Part shown: positions 8,321 through 17,203 of the stretch, in pieces
How the letters are laid out: each line of letters opens with the position of its first letter
Numbering within the stretch: position 1 is the stretch's first letter
DNA from: Chloroflexota bacterium
Lineage (GTDB): Bacteria; Chloroflexota; FW602-bin22; JACPRP01
DNA: 53,451 nt
Assembly: GCA_016210495.1 (NCBI GenBank)
Contig: JACQUC010000240.1
Location: 1 to 53,451 of the forward strand
Direction of reading: 5' to 3'
Made by a program: the position numbers and the translations under genes
The notes under the pieces: generated by a model
Told to the model about the DNA's origin: nothing
The model's input: only the letters and a program-made list of their open reading frames with translations
Database searches by the model: none

Positions 8321-9790
8321 ATGACTGTTGATCTAGTGGTACGAAACGGAAAGGTGGTCACTCCTACCGGCACCGTGCCCGGAGGAGTCGCCGTCGCGGG
8401 AGGCAAGATCGTCGCCGTTGCTTCGGATGCGACTTTGCCATCGGCCAACCGAACCATCGACGCGGGAGGAAAGCACATCCTGCCGGGCCTGGTCGATCCG
8501 GAGGGACATCCCGCGGCAAGCCGGCCGATTAAGGACGATCTCATCAGCGAGACGTGCGCTGCCCTGGCCAGTGGCGTTACGACGTGGGGCATCCAGATCG
8601 CCAGCACCGGGATAAAACTTGAGGAGAATGGCTGGCCGCCCGACGAGAAGGACGTGAGACCGTTCAGCGAAGTCATGCCCCTGTTCAAAGAGCTGGGCGA
8701 TCGACACTCGCGGGTGGACTACTTCATAACCCCGATCGTCACCATCGACGAGCAGGTGCTGGAGATCCCGCAACTTGCCGAGGAATGGGGCATCACCTCT
8801 TACAAGTACTATATGCACATGAAGCAAGCCCCTACCACGAGAGGCAAGTGGTACGCCCAGAAATTTATGGGCTTCACGGGCTTCGACGACGGCACGGTGT
8901 ACCTGGGCATGGAAAACGTCGCGCGCATCGGCCCTCCGGGCATCGTCTCCATTCATCCCGAGAACTGGGAGATCATCAGGCTCTTCGAGGAGCGTCTCAA
9001 GAGGGCGGGTCGCACGGACATGGCTGCTTGGGATCACCGTTCGCCCCACTTCTGCGAGGCGGGCCACGTCTGGACCTACGGCTACTACGCCAAGGTCACC
9101 GGCTGTCCCCTGTACATCCAGCACGTTACCACTCAGGAGACCCTCGACGTGATCCAGAAGCTGAGAGCCGAGGGCGTCGAGGTTCACGGCCAGACCAGCG
9201 GCTGCTACCTGTCGCTTAATCACGACGTCTGGAAGGTGAACGTTCCTCTGCGCGACGACGAGACCATCGAGAAACTGTGGGTTGCCCTGAGGGACAACGT
9301 CGTCGACTGCTCCGGAACCGACCACGTCAACGTTCACCTGTCCCGCGAGCAGATGGACAAGGGCAACGTGTGGGACACCATCAGCGGCTTCCCCTCCCGT
9401 ATCGAGGGTTACCTGCCCTCGATGCTCAACGAGGGTGTGAACAAGGGCAGGATATCCCTCGAGAGAATGGTGCAGGTCTGCTGCGAGAACCCCGCCAGGG
9501 TCTTCGGCCTCTATCCCAAAAAGGGAGTTATCAGACCGGGGGCCGATGCGGATCTGGTGATCGTCGATGTGGACCTGACCAGAGTCGTCAGGCGGGAGTC
9601 GATTCAAAGCAGCGCCGGTTGGTCCGTTTATGAAGGGCGTGCGCTGAAGGGCTGGCCCTTGATGGTCATTCTGCGGGGCAACGTGGTGATGGAGTGGCCC
9701 GCGAACGAGGTGAAGGCCAGGATGGTTGGCGATCCGCTGGGTGGCTACCTTCCGCGCAGGCCGGGACACCAATATTACCCGCTCGATTGA
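8321..9790 (+). CDS. Dihydropyrimidinase/D-hydantoinase-family cyclic amidohydrolase
   Basis: This amidohydrolase-superfamily enzyme is expected to open a cyclic amide or ureide ring such as a hydantoin, dihydropyrimidine or allantoin-like compound. At 489 aa the length is normal. The start is the ATG at 8321 with TGGAGG 7 nt upstream. Metal-site residues that can be placed are K162 (SYKYYM, the usual carboxylated lysine), H212 (SIHPEN), H268 (YIQHVT) and D334 (SGTDHVN). The first motif, normally G-x-x-D-P-H-x-H, reads GLVDPEGHP, so E61 replaces the first metal histidine while H63 is kept. Substrate is uncertain. Neighbours (amidase, HyuA/HyuB) fit ureide catabolism. Confidence 0.85.
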   Translation: MTVDLVVRNGKVVTPTGTVPGGVAVAGGKIVAVASDATLPSANRTIDAGGKHILPGLVDPEGHPAASRPIKDDLISETCAALASGVTTWGIQIASTGIKLEENGWPPDEKDVRPFSEVMPLFKELGDRHSRVDYFITPIVTIDEQVLEIPQLAEEWGITSYKYYMHMKQAPTTRGKWYAQKFMGFTGFDDGTVYLGMENVARIGPPGIVSIHPENWEIIRLFEERLKRAGRTDMAAWDHRSPHFCEAGHVWTYGYYAKVTGCPLYIQHVTTQETLDVIQKLRAEGVEVHGQTSGCYLSLNHDVWKVNVPLRDDETIEKLWVALRDNVVDCSGTDHVNVHLSREQMDKGNVWDTISGFPSRIEGYLPSMLNEGVNKGRISLERMVQVCCENPARVFGLYPKKGVIRPGADADLVIVDVDLTRVVRRESIQSSAGWSVYEGRALKGWPLMVILRGNVVMEWPANEVKARMVGDPLGGYLPRRPGHQYYPLD

Positions 9791-9805
9791 CGCAAGGAGC
9801 TGGCG

Positions 9806-10510
9806 ATGAAAGAATGGCAAACGATCGTACCCGAGAGCGACCGGGCGGTGTTCGAGAAGGCGGGCTTTGGCCAGCGCCAGCGTTTTGGCCAGAGGCCGGC
9901 GCTGGTGATCGTCGACGTCACCGTCGCATTCGTCGGTCCACGGCCCCAGAACGTCCTCGATTCGGTGGAAACCCACAAGGCGAGCTGTGGCGAATCCGCG
10001 TGGGTGGCGCTGCCCAAGATCGCGGAGCTGTTGGCCGCGTGTCGTGGCAAACAGATACCCGTGGTTTACACCGTTCCCGTGCTGGATATCCCGACGACGA
10101 AGATCCCCGAGGGGAAGCTCCCACGCAGCATCTTCGGCCCGCCGGGCGAGGAGGCGAAGGGGCTGGAGATTGTCGAGCCGGTGGCCCCGCTGCCGAACGA
10201 GCCTGTTTTCTCTAAGCCGAAGGCCAGCGGTTTCTTCCGGACGTGGCTGGATACCTATCTGCGCTCGCAGAATGTGGATTGCCTGCTCGTCTGTGGAGTT
10301 AGCACGTCCGGCTGCGTGCGGGCGACGGCGGTCGATGGCTTCAACCACGATTTCACAGTTTTTGTCGTGGAAGACTGCTGTTTCGACAGATCATCGTTCT
10401 TCCACCGCGCGAGCCTCTACGACATGAACGCCAAATACGCCAACGTCATCACGCTTGGAGAGGCGCTCGCATACCTGAGCCCATCAGGCCGTCATCGACG
10501 CCATGGGTGA
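9806..10510 (+). CDS. Isochorismatase-family cysteine hydrolase (N-carbamoylsarcosine amidase-like)
   Basis: A 234-aa cysteine hydrolase of the family that includes N-carbamoylsarcosine amidase, maleamate amidase and ureidoacrylate amidase. The catalytic triad is visible: D37 (VIVDVTVAF), K137 (SKPKASGFF) and C170 (GVSTSGCVRATAVD). AAGGAG precedes the ATG by 7 nt, and the gene starts 15 bp after the hydantoinase-like gene. In the N-methylhydantoin pathway such an enzyme removes the carbamoyl group released by ring opening, so the pair makes chemical sense here. That role is inferred. Its stop overlaps the second micro-gene by 8 nt. Confidence 0.85.
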   Translation: MKEWQTIVPESDRAVFEKAGFGQRQRFGQRPALVIVDVTVAFVGPRPQNVLDSVETHKASCGESAWVALPKIAELLAACRGKQIPVVYTVPVLDIPTTKIPEGKLPRSIFGPPGEEAKGLEIVEPVAPLPNEPVFSKPKASGFFRTWLDTYLRSQNVDCLLVCGVSTSGCVRATAVDGFNHDFTVFVVEDCCFDRSSFFHRASLYDMNAKYANVITLGEALAYLSPSGRHRRHG

Positions 10511-10598
10511 AGCCGGAGACCTGGCAAAACCGCTCCCCAAAGTGGAGAAATACATCGACAACAGCTACTGGGAAAAGGCGATGAAATCGCTCCAGTAA
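10503..10598 (+). CDS. 31-residue micro-protein, paralogue 2
   Basis: The second copy of the 31-codon frame runs from ATG at 10503 to TAA at 10598, 16 bp before hyuA1. It shares 21 of 31 residues with the copy at 6839-6934 and has the same length and the same position immediately before an operon gene. The start overlaps the isochorismatase stop (ATGGGTGA), so it can be translated by coupling without its own ribosome site. The tail (EKYIDNSYWEKA, then KSLQ) is the best conserved part. An in-frame stop at 10476 limits any N-terminal extension. Function unknown. Confidence 0.6.
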   Translation: MGEAGDLAKPLPKVEKYIDNSYWEKAMKSLQ

Positions 10599-10614
10599 TG
10601 ACCGGGAGACGCGA

Positions 10615-12705
10615 ATGCAATATGTAATCGGCGTGGACGTGGGCGGAACGTTCACCGACGCGGTGGTCCGCGATGAAACCGGATCACTGACGCTGGGCAA
10701 AGCTTTCTCGACTCCGCCCGATTTCGACCGTGGCATCGTCGACAGCGTCGGCGTGGCCGCCGAGAAGCTGGGCCTCAGCGTGAGCGCCCTTCTGTCGCAG
10801 ACCGCGCTGCTCATCCACTCGTGTACGGTCACCGAGAACGCCGTGTTCGACAAGACCGGCGTCAAGGCCGGGTTGCTGGTCACCAGGGGCTTCGAGGAAG
10901 TCCTGGTGATTATGCGCGGAGGCTACGGACGGTGGTTTGGCCTCACGGAGGAGGAGTTGAAGCACCCGGTGAAAACCGACAAGCCGGTTCCGCTGATTCC
11001 GGTGACGATGACCCGTGGCATCCGCGAGAGAACCGACTACAAGGGCGAGGTGCTCGTCCACGCAGATGCCGGCGAGATAAGGCAGGCTGTCAAAGAGCTC
11101 GTCGACGCCGGAGCCGAAGCGATTGCCGTGTGCTTCCTCTGGTCGTTCAAGAACGACGCCAACGAGAAGATCGCCAGGAAGGTACTCGAGGAAGAATGTC
11201 CCCAGTTGTTCAGGGCGATCTCTAGCGAGGTGGCCCCCTCGCTGGGCGAGTACGAGCGAGCCTCGACGGTTGCCCTGAGCGCCTATCTAGGGCCGCTCCT
11301 CTCTTCGTATCTCAGGCGGCTGCAACAAACGGTGGTCGACAGCGGCTTCCGGGGCTCGTTACTGGTGATGCAGGCCTACGGCGGCCTGGTCCCTCCCGCC
11401 GAAGCTGTGACCAGCGTGGTCGGAACCATCGAAAGCGGGCCGGCGAGCGGCCTCAAGGCCAGCGAGTTTGCGCTCGGCCTGCTTGGCGAAAAGAACATAA
11501 TTGCCACCGACCTGGGTGGGACTACGTTTAAGGCCGGCGTTATGCGAGAGGGTGTGTTCGACTACGCCCGCGAGCCGTCAGTGGCGCGATACCACTACAC
11601 GCTGGCCAAGCTGGACGTGGTGTCCATCGGCGCGGGAGGTGGCAGCATTGTTTCCGTCGACCCACGGCTGAACCTGCCCAAGGTCGGGCCGAACAGCGCC
11701 GGCGCTTATCCAGGGCCCGTCTGCTACGATCACGGCGGCAATGAGCCGACGCTGGTCGACGTGGACTTGATCCTGGGCTACCTGGACCCACGCTTTTTCC
11801 TGGGCGGACGCAGCACGCTCAACCGTGAGAAGGCGCTGGCCGTGTTCGAGGAGAAGGTGGCCGACAGATTGGGCATGGATCCCCTGAAGGCGGCGGCGGG
11901 CATTTACACCCTGGCCAATAGCATAATGTTCGATCTGCTGCACAAGATCACCGTCGAGCGCGGCCTTGATCCTCGCCGCTGCGCCCTCGCGGCCTACGGG
12001 GGTCAGGCTGGATTGCACGCGGGCGCCTACGGCCCGAAGCTGGGCGTCAGCGAGGTCGTCGTTCCCTATGCAGCCTCAGTTTTCTCTGCCTTCGGCCTCG
12101 TGCTCTCAGATGTGGTCCACCAGTACTTCGTGGCCGAGCACCTGCGCATGCTCGTCCCGCCGGCGACGGTCAACGGGATCTTCACGTCGATGGAGCGCAA
12201 GGCCGTGGACCAGCTCGTGGCCGAGGGGTTCCCGCGCGAGAGCATCGTCCTGGAAAGAGCCCTGGACATGCGATTTGGACGACAGGTTCACGTAATGGCC
12301 GCTCCGGTGAAGGCGGGAAGCCTCAGCGATGCCGACGTCGCCGCCGTTTGCGACCAGTTCGAGGCGCTCTACGAGCAGCGATACGGCAAAGGATCGGGAC
12401 ATCGGCAGGCAGGCATCGAGGTTATGGGCTTCCGGCTGAGGGCCACCGCGGTGATACCGAAGCCGCGCCTGCACGAGTTCGAGGTGTTGGGCAACGACGC
12501 GCGGGACGCGATAGTCGGCAGCAAAGAGATCTACCTGGACGGACAGGGCCTTGTCGAGGCGCAGCTATACGACTTCGAGAGATTGCACTCCGGCAACGAG
12601 GTCCGTGGGCCGGCCATAGTCCTAACCCCGATCACGACCATCCTGGTCTTCCCTGGACAACTGGCCACGTGCGACAGGTTCAAGAACGTCGTGATAACAT
12701 ATTAG
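10615..12705 (+). CDS. hyuA: Hydantoinase/oxoprolinase-family subunit A (HyuA-like), pair 1
   Basis: HyuA proteins bind ATP through an actin/Hsp70-like fold and activate a cyclic amide, lactam or ketone for their HyuB partner. The 696-aa sequence begins with the phosphate-binding motif GVDVGGTFTD (5-14), has the second phosphate site ATDLGGTTFKAG in the middle and GAGGGSIVSVD after it, and ends with a C-terminal HyuA domain. GGGAGA precedes the ATG. It stands before hyuB1 with a 192-bp gap holding a palindrome. Related families are 5-oxoprolinase, N-methylhydantoinase, caprolactamase and the acetone/acetophenone carboxylase subunits. The sequence alone does not decide between them. Confidence 0.88.
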   Translation: MQYVIGVDVGGTFTDAVVRDETGSLTLGKAFSTPPDFDRGIVDSVGVAAEKLGLSVSALLSQTALLIHSCTVTENAVFDKTGVKAGLLVTRGFEEVLVIMRGGYGRWFGLTEEELKHPVKTDKPVPLIPVTMTRGIRERTDYKGEVLVHADAGEIRQAVKELVDAGAEAIAVCFLWSFKNDANEKIARKVLEEECPQLFRAISSEVAPSLGEYERASTVALSAYLGPLLSSYLRRLQQTVVDSGFRGSLLVMQAYGGLVPPAEAVTSVVGTIESGPASGLKASEFALGLLGEKNIIATDLGGTTFKAGVMREGVFDYAREPSVARYHYTLAKLDVVSIGAGGGSIVSVDPRLNLPKVGPNSAGAYPGPVCYDHGGNEPTLVDVDLILGYLDPRFFLGGRSTLNREKALAVFEEKVADRLGMDPLKAAAGIYTLANSIMFDLLHKITVERGLDPRRCALAAYGGQAGLHAGAYGPKLGVSEVVVPYAASVFSAFGLVLSDVVHQYFVAEHLRMLVPPATVNGIFTSMERKAVDQLVAEGFPRESIVLERALDMRFGRQVHVMAAPVKAGSLSDADVAAVCDQFEALYEQRYGKGSGHRQAGIEVMGFRLRATAVIPKPRLHEFEVLGNDARDAIVGSKEIYLDGQGLVEAQLYDFERLHSGNEVRGPAIVLTPITTILVFPGQLATCDRFKNVVITY

Positions 12706-12751
12706 GGGCCCACCTTGGGACTACGGCAGCACTGTACGAACCACGAGAAAC

Positions 12752-12806
12752 GTAGGGGCGTCCCGAGCCGGGATCCTCCCGCTGTGCGGGATCCCGTCTC
12801 GGGACG
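12752..12806 (+). repeat. TAGGGGC palindromic element, copy B (long stem)
   Basis: After GTAGGGG, CGTCCCGAG (12759-12767) pairs with CTCGGGACG (12798-12806), and inside it CGGGATCC pairs with GGATCCCG across one C/T mismatch, making a roughly 17-bp stem. It fills the hyuA1-hyuB1 gap. Confidence 0.75.
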
Positions 12807-12897
12807 ATTCCATCGGGAGACGTCCGCTGTCCGCCCTGGGGCGGGGTCGGGCTCAGTCACTGCATTCCAGCGTATGCTACTACGGAGGCAGTCAAGG

Positions 12898-14952
12898 ATG
12901 ACTAACGTCGATCCAATAACCTTTGCCGTCATCAGGCACAGGCTTTTCAATATCGTAGAGGAAGCGATCATCGCCCTCAAGAACGTGTCCGGCACACACA
13001 TTACTAGCGAAGGACACGATCTTATGGTATCGCTCTATCGGGCTGACGGAGGGCTGCTGATCAGCGGGGCCGGCTTTCTCCATCATATTGTGCCCGCGTC
13101 CTGGGCGGTCAAGCACATTATGAGGGAGTTCTCTGACGATCCCGGCATCCTCGAAGACGACGTATACTTCCTCAACGACCCTTACGTAGCTGCCCTGCAC
13201 GCTCCCGACGCCTACCTGGTAGCCCCGCTCCACTACGAGGGCCGTCTCGTCGGCTTCGTGGCGAACTTCGTCCACGTGACAGACATCGGCGCCATGAATC
13301 CGGGCGGCTTCTGTCCCGATGCCACGGATTGCTTCCAGGAGGGATTCCGGACAAAGGGACTCAAGCTCGTGGATCGAGGCCGCATCAGAAGGGACGTGTT
13401 CGAGACCATCACGAACATAGGGCGAGTTCCGGAGCTCGTGGCGCTGGACCTGCGCTCGCAGATTGCCGCCTGCACGGTGGCAAAGCGGCGGATGAACACG
13501 CTGTTCGAGGACTACGGCCCCGATGTGGTGGATGCCGTGTGCCAATCGCTCATCGACCAGTCCGAGGCGCTGCTGCGCCAGCGGCTGCGGGAGCTTCCCG
13601 ACGGAACGTGGCGCGGTAGACAGTACCTCGACTCCAAGGGCGAGATGCACCGCGTAGAGCTGGCACTGACCAAGCAGGAGGACCGCCTGGCTTTCGATTT
13701 CGCGGGCACCAGCCCGCAGGTTCCTTTTGGAAGCAACTGCACTTACGGCGCCACGGTTGGAGGCGTCTTCGCGCCGCTCTTTCCACTGCTTTGCTACGAC
13801 ATCGTGTGGAACGATGGAGCGATAAAGCCTATCGAGGTCATTGCGCCGGAAGGAACCCTCGTGAACTGCAAGTTCCCGGCGCCGGTGTCGATTGCGACGG
13901 TGGCAATGGTCCACATCGCCAACAATCTGGCGACCTACTGCATCTCGAAGATGCTCAGCTCCAGTCCCAAGTATGCGGACGAGGCGACCGCGATCTGGCT
14001 TGGCGGTCGCATGCCGACGCAGGTGTTTGGAACCAACCAGCGCGGCCAGCCTTTCGTGTCAGGACTCACCGATGGGCTATCCGGCTCAGGCGGCGCTTTC
14101 CGTACCAGGGATGGCATCGACACTGGCGGGGAGATTCCCAACCTGGTCTCCAGATGGGGCAATGCCGAGACACACGAGATGACGACGCCCCTGCTGTACA
14201 TCTATCGCCGGATGATGCGCGATGGAGGCGGCGCCGGCAAGTTCCGGGGCGGGCTAGCCTTTGAAGCGGGCATCGCCGTCCACGACAGCGATGACATTGG
14301 CTTCATCATGTTCAGCAAGGGACACAATGCCCCACTGGGCTACGGCATCTGTGGGGGCTATCCGGCCTGCTCGGTGGACGTACAGATCTACAGAAACGCC
14401 GGCCTGTGGGACGACCCACGAGATCTCCCGTTCGACCTTGCTTCGACAAAAGGTGATCCCGAGCCTGCGGACTGGGGCGTTTTCAGACTCGACAAGAACG
14501 ACCTGCTTTACTACCGTGCCACCGGCGGCGGAGGCTATGGCGATCCCCTCGACCGCGATCCGGCAGCCGTCCTGCGCGATGTCGTCGTCGGCGCCGTGTC
14601 GGTGGACTGCGCGCGCGAGATCTACGGCGTCGTGTTGACATCCCGCCCGGACGCGGTCGACCAGGAGGCTACCAGATCACTGAGAGCCGATCTTCGCGCC
14701 GGTCGACTGAAGGAATCGGTCGAAGTGGACGGTGGCAGCGCCATCTGTCCCTGCTGTGACGAAGGCAAGCCGCGCAAGCGCACTCTTCGTATGCGAGAGG
14801 GACCACTAACCCGGACCGGGCCCTTCACTTCCAGGGACGAGCGCATGGTGCTCAGGGAGTTCTTCTGCCCCGCGTGCAGCACACTCGTGGACGTGCAGGT
14901 TGCGCAAAAGGGTGATCCGGTACAGCATGACGAAGTTCTGGGCACCCTGTAG
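12898..14952 (+). CDS. hyuB: Hydantoinase B/carboxylase-family subunit (HyuB-like) with C-terminal Cys-rich domain, pair 1
   Basis: The 684-aa protein starts at the ATG at 12898 (GGAGG 9 nt upstream). It opens with the HyuB signature DPITFAVIRHRLFNIVEE and carries the family core to about residue 580. The last 75 residues add a domain with Cys617, Cys619/620, Cys657 and Cys660 (CPCC ... FFCPACSTL), then DVQVAQKGDP. This resembles the zinc-ribbon-like acetone carboxylase gamma subunit fused to the chain. The stop codon TAG is part of palindrome copy C. With hyuA1 it should form the catalytic complex. Hydantoin hydrolysis and ketone carboxylation are both possible. Confidence 0.87.
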   Translation: MTNVDPITFAVIRHRLFNIVEEAIIALKNVSGTHITSEGHDLMVSLYRADGGLLISGAGFLHHIVPASWAVKHIMREFSDDPGILEDDVYFLNDPYVAALHAPDAYLVAPLHYEGRLVGFVANFVHVTDIGAMNPGGFCPDATDCFQEGFRTKGLKLVDRGRIRRDVFETITNIGRVPELVALDLRSQIAACTVAKRRMNTLFEDYGPDVVDAVCQSLIDQSEALLRQRLRELPDGTWRGRQYLDSKGEMHRVELALTKQEDRLAFDFAGTSPQVPFGSNCTYGATVGGVFAPLFPLLCYDIVWNDGAIKPIEVIAPEGTLVNCKFPAPVSIATVAMVHIANNLATYCISKMLSSSPKYADEATAIWLGGRMPTQVFGTNQRGQPFVSGLTDGLSGSGGAFRTRDGIDTGGEIPNLVSRWGNAETHEMTTPLLYIYRRMMRDGGGAGKFRGGLAFEAGIAVHDSDDIGFIMFSKGHNAPLGYGICGGYPACSVDVQIYRNAGLWDDPRDLPFDLASTKGDPEPADWGVFRLDKNDLLYYRATGGGGYGDPLDRDPAAVLRDVVVGAVSVDCAREIYGVVLTSRPDAVDQEATRSLRADLRAGRLKESVEVDGGSAICPCCDEGKPRKRTLRMREGPLTRTGPFTSRDERMVLREFFCPACSTLVDVQVAQKGDPVQHDEVLGTL

Positions 14953-14976
14953 GGGCAACCCTGCGTGGTTGCCCCC
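14948..14976 (+). repeat. TAGGGGC palindromic element, copy C
   Basis: GGGGCAACC (14952-14960) pairs with GGTTGCCCC (14967-14975). It is the same 28-bp core as copy A in opposite orientation, 8.6 kb away. It begins exactly at the end of hyuB1 and supplies its TAG stop. Confidence 0.85.
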
Positions 14977-15051
14977 GTGCCTGCTGTGCTGCGCCGGGAT
15001 TCAAATTGCACGGATTTGTGCCATAGGCCCACTTCAATCGGAGGAAAAGTA

Positions 15052-16479
15052 ATGGGTTATCGAGACTTAAGAGACTGGCTGGACGAGGTGGACAGGCTGG
15101 GAGAGGTCAAGCGCTTCAACGGTGCGGACTGGAACCTGGAGGTAGGAGCAATGTGCGCGCTGGCCAGCCCGAACGAGAACTGCCCCACCCTGCTCTTCGA
15201 CCAGCTAAAGGGCTATACCGCTGGCTACCGCGTCCTGGTCAACCCGCTGGCTTCGCTCAACCGCATCGCACTCACCTCGGGCTTCCCTTACAATCTCGCC
15301 AAGCGAGAGTACGTTGAGCTGTGGCGCAAGAAACTGAAGGAGTTCTCGCTGGTCAAGCCGACGTTTGTGGATGGCGGGCCGGTGATGGAGAACGTCCGCA
15401 CGGGCGACGACGTGGACGTGCTGGCGATTCCCTCACCTTTTTGGCACGCGGAGGATGGCGGGCGCTACATCGGTACCGCCTCGGCCGTGATCACGCGTGA
15501 CCCCGAGGATGGCTGGGTCAATTGCGGCACCTACCGCACCATGGTGCTGGACCGGAGGCACGTGATCCCGTACATATCGTTCGGCAAGCACGGCATCATC
15601 CACCGCAACAAGTATCTCGATCGAGGTAAGCCCTGCCCCGTCGCCATCTCCGTCGGGCACGACCCGGCTCTGTTCATGGCGGCGTCCCTGGAGATCCCGT
15701 ATGGAGTGAGCGAGTACGACTATGCTGGGGGCGTCAAAGGCGAACCGATCGAAGTCATCAAAGGTCCCTTGACCGGGCTGCCGATTCCGGCTCGGGGCGA
15801 GATCGTGCTGGAAGGTGAGATACTGCCAGGATTACGGGCTAGCGAAGGCCCCTTTGGCGAGTGGACCGGATACTACGGCAGCGGCGCGCGGGATGAGCCG
15901 GTTATGGAGGTCAAGGCGATCTATCATCGCACCGACCCGATACTCCTGGGCAATTTCCACGAGAAGGCGGTGAGCGCGCCAACGGTTCATCAGAATCTCA
16001 TCCGTTCGGCTATAATTCACGACGAGATGGAGAAGGCGGGTGTGCCCGATGTGGTTGGGGTCTGGTGTCTGGAGCCCGGCGGACCGCGCCTGATGATCGC
16101 CGTGTCGATCAAGCAGCGGTATCCAGGCCACGCTAGGCAGGCTGCACATGTGGCGTCCTTCTGCCACGGTGGGGCCTACATGGGGCGATATGTCATCGTG
16201 GTCGACGACGACATCGACGTGGGGGACCTGAACGAGGTTATGTGGGCCGTTTGCAGCCGTACCGATCCAGAGAAGTCTATCGAGATATTCCAGAGGTGCT
16301 GGAGCTCGAAGCTGGACCCCGCGATTCATAAAGACGGCAAGGGCCTGAACTCGCGGGCCATCATCGACGCCTGCCGCCCGTGGGAGTGGCGGGACGAGTT
16401 CCCTGCGGTTGCCGCCGTCAGCGAGGAGCTGAAGAGCGCCACGAGAGCGAAGTGGGGTGAGGAGCTAACGGCGCGGTAG
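15052..16479 (+). CDS. UbiD-family (prenylated-FMN) decarboxylase/carboxylase
   Basis: UbiD-type enzymes reversibly decarboxylate aromatic or unsaturated acids with prenylated FMN. The 475-aa protein starts at the ATG at 15052 (GGAGG 7 nt before), with the usual N-terminus YRDLRDWLDEVDRLGEV. The core motif ASEGPFGEWTGYYG contains the conserved catalytic-region glutamate, and VDDDIDVGDLNEVMWAV is the typical late-domain motif. It closes the operon, 99 bp after hyuB1 with a palindrome between them. No UbiX prenyltransferase lies in the window, so the cofactor must be made elsewhere. It may act on a carboxylated product of the HyuA/HyuB step. Confidence 0.9.
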   Translation: MGYRDLRDWLDEVDRLGEVKRFNGADWNLEVGAMCALASPNENCPTLLFDQLKGYTAGYRVLVNPLASLNRIALTSGFPYNLAKREYVELWRKKLKEFSLVKPTFVDGGPVMENVRTGDDVDVLAIPSPFWHAEDGGRYIGTASAVITRDPEDGWVNCGTYRTMVLDRRHVIPYISFGKHGIIHRNKYLDRGKPCPVAISVGHDPALFMAASLEIPYGVSEYDYAGGVKGEPIEVIKGPLTGLPIPARGEIVLEGEILPGLRASEGPFGEWTGYYGSGARDEPVMEVKAIYHRTDPILLGNFHEKAVSAPTVHQNLIRSAIIHDEMEKAGVPDVVGVWCLEPGGPRLMIAVSIKQRYPGHARQAAHVASFCHGGAYMGRYVIVVDDDIDVGDLNEVMWAVCSRTDPEKSIEIFQRCWSSKLDPAIHKDGKGLNSRAIIDACRPWEWRDEFPAVAAVSEELKSATRAKWGEELTAR

Positions 16480-16533
16480 AGCGTGGTGCGATACACCTTC
16501 CTGGCTCGCTGGCAGGGCGCGTCCACCCGTAGC

Positions 16534-16666
16534 CGTCCGCCTGAGGCGGACGCGTGCCTGTTCGAGTGCCGAGACGCCTGAGCGACAGGGGGCCGCCTGG
16601 GGCCCGCCTAAGGCGGGTGGCGAGGCTATCCTGGCACCGACCTGGTACAGTCCGCCTCAGGCGGAC
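16534..16666. repeat. Three GGCGGAC/CCCGCCT hairpins
   Basis: CGTCCGCC-TGA-GGCGGACG at 16534-16552, CCCGCCT-A-AGGCGGG at 16603-16617, and GTCCGCC-TCA-GGCGGAC at 16650-16666. The first and third have the same arms with different loops. None has a T-run. Confidence 0.8.
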
Positions 16667-17142
16667 GCGCAGGCTAAAGCCTTCGGCTACGGGTCCGTCT
16701 CCCGTCCCCTAGGAGGTTGCCTGCTTAGGACAGCACGCATATGTCCTCCCAGCAGGGATCTGATTGGTTGTTAACAGTGACGCGAAGTGGTAGAATTGGG
16801 ACACTGATACCGACCGATCATCTGAAGGACTTTCTTGGCCGGCATCCGGACCTGGTGTAGAGAACGCTGACGATAAGCTGATGGCTCTGGGGGAGAGGTT
16901 GGTATCTCGCCTTCCTGATGTGTTTACGCCAGATCGGCAGGAAGCGGGCCCGCGCTCCTTCTTGTGGTGGTTCCTGAACGAAGGGCCGCAGGTACGACAA
17001 AAGGCGCGAGAGGCTGCTTAGCACCGCGGTCCCGCTCCACATTGCTGCCGTGTCCCCCACTCGACCGCCCCTGCTTCTAGGTAAAAGGGGTCCCTGGTCG
17101 TGATGTTGTTGGTGATTTGGCCGGGCGTTAGCTGAATGCGCA

Positions 17143-17170
17143 CGGGGCAGGTTTGAAACCTGCTCCTACA
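17143..17170 (-). repeat. TAGGGGC-type palindromic element, copy D
   Basis: GCAGGTTT (17147-17154) pairs with AAACCTGC (17156-17163), with flanking GGG and CTCCTACA. On the minus strand it reads TGTAGGAGCAGG, a one-base variant of the family edge. Confidence 0.7.
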
Positions 17171-17203
17171 ACGGACTCTTTTTGGCGAATGTTGATGGAT
17201 AAC

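Noticed and set aside
8333..10348. A 671-codon open frame on the minus strand
   Set aside because: It lies opposite the hydantoinase-like and isochorismatase-like genes, is rich in Arg, His and Asp, and has no domain or ribosome site. It is a product of GC-rich third codon positions.
12715..12897. N-terminal extension of HyuB1 from an ATG at 12715
   Set aside because: The extension translates the palindrome element. The ATG at 12898 has GGAGG and matches the family N-terminus.
12892..13914. A 340-codon minus-strand frame over hyuB1
   Set aside because: Shadow frame; hyuB1 on the plus strand has an unambiguous family sequence and a good ribosome site.
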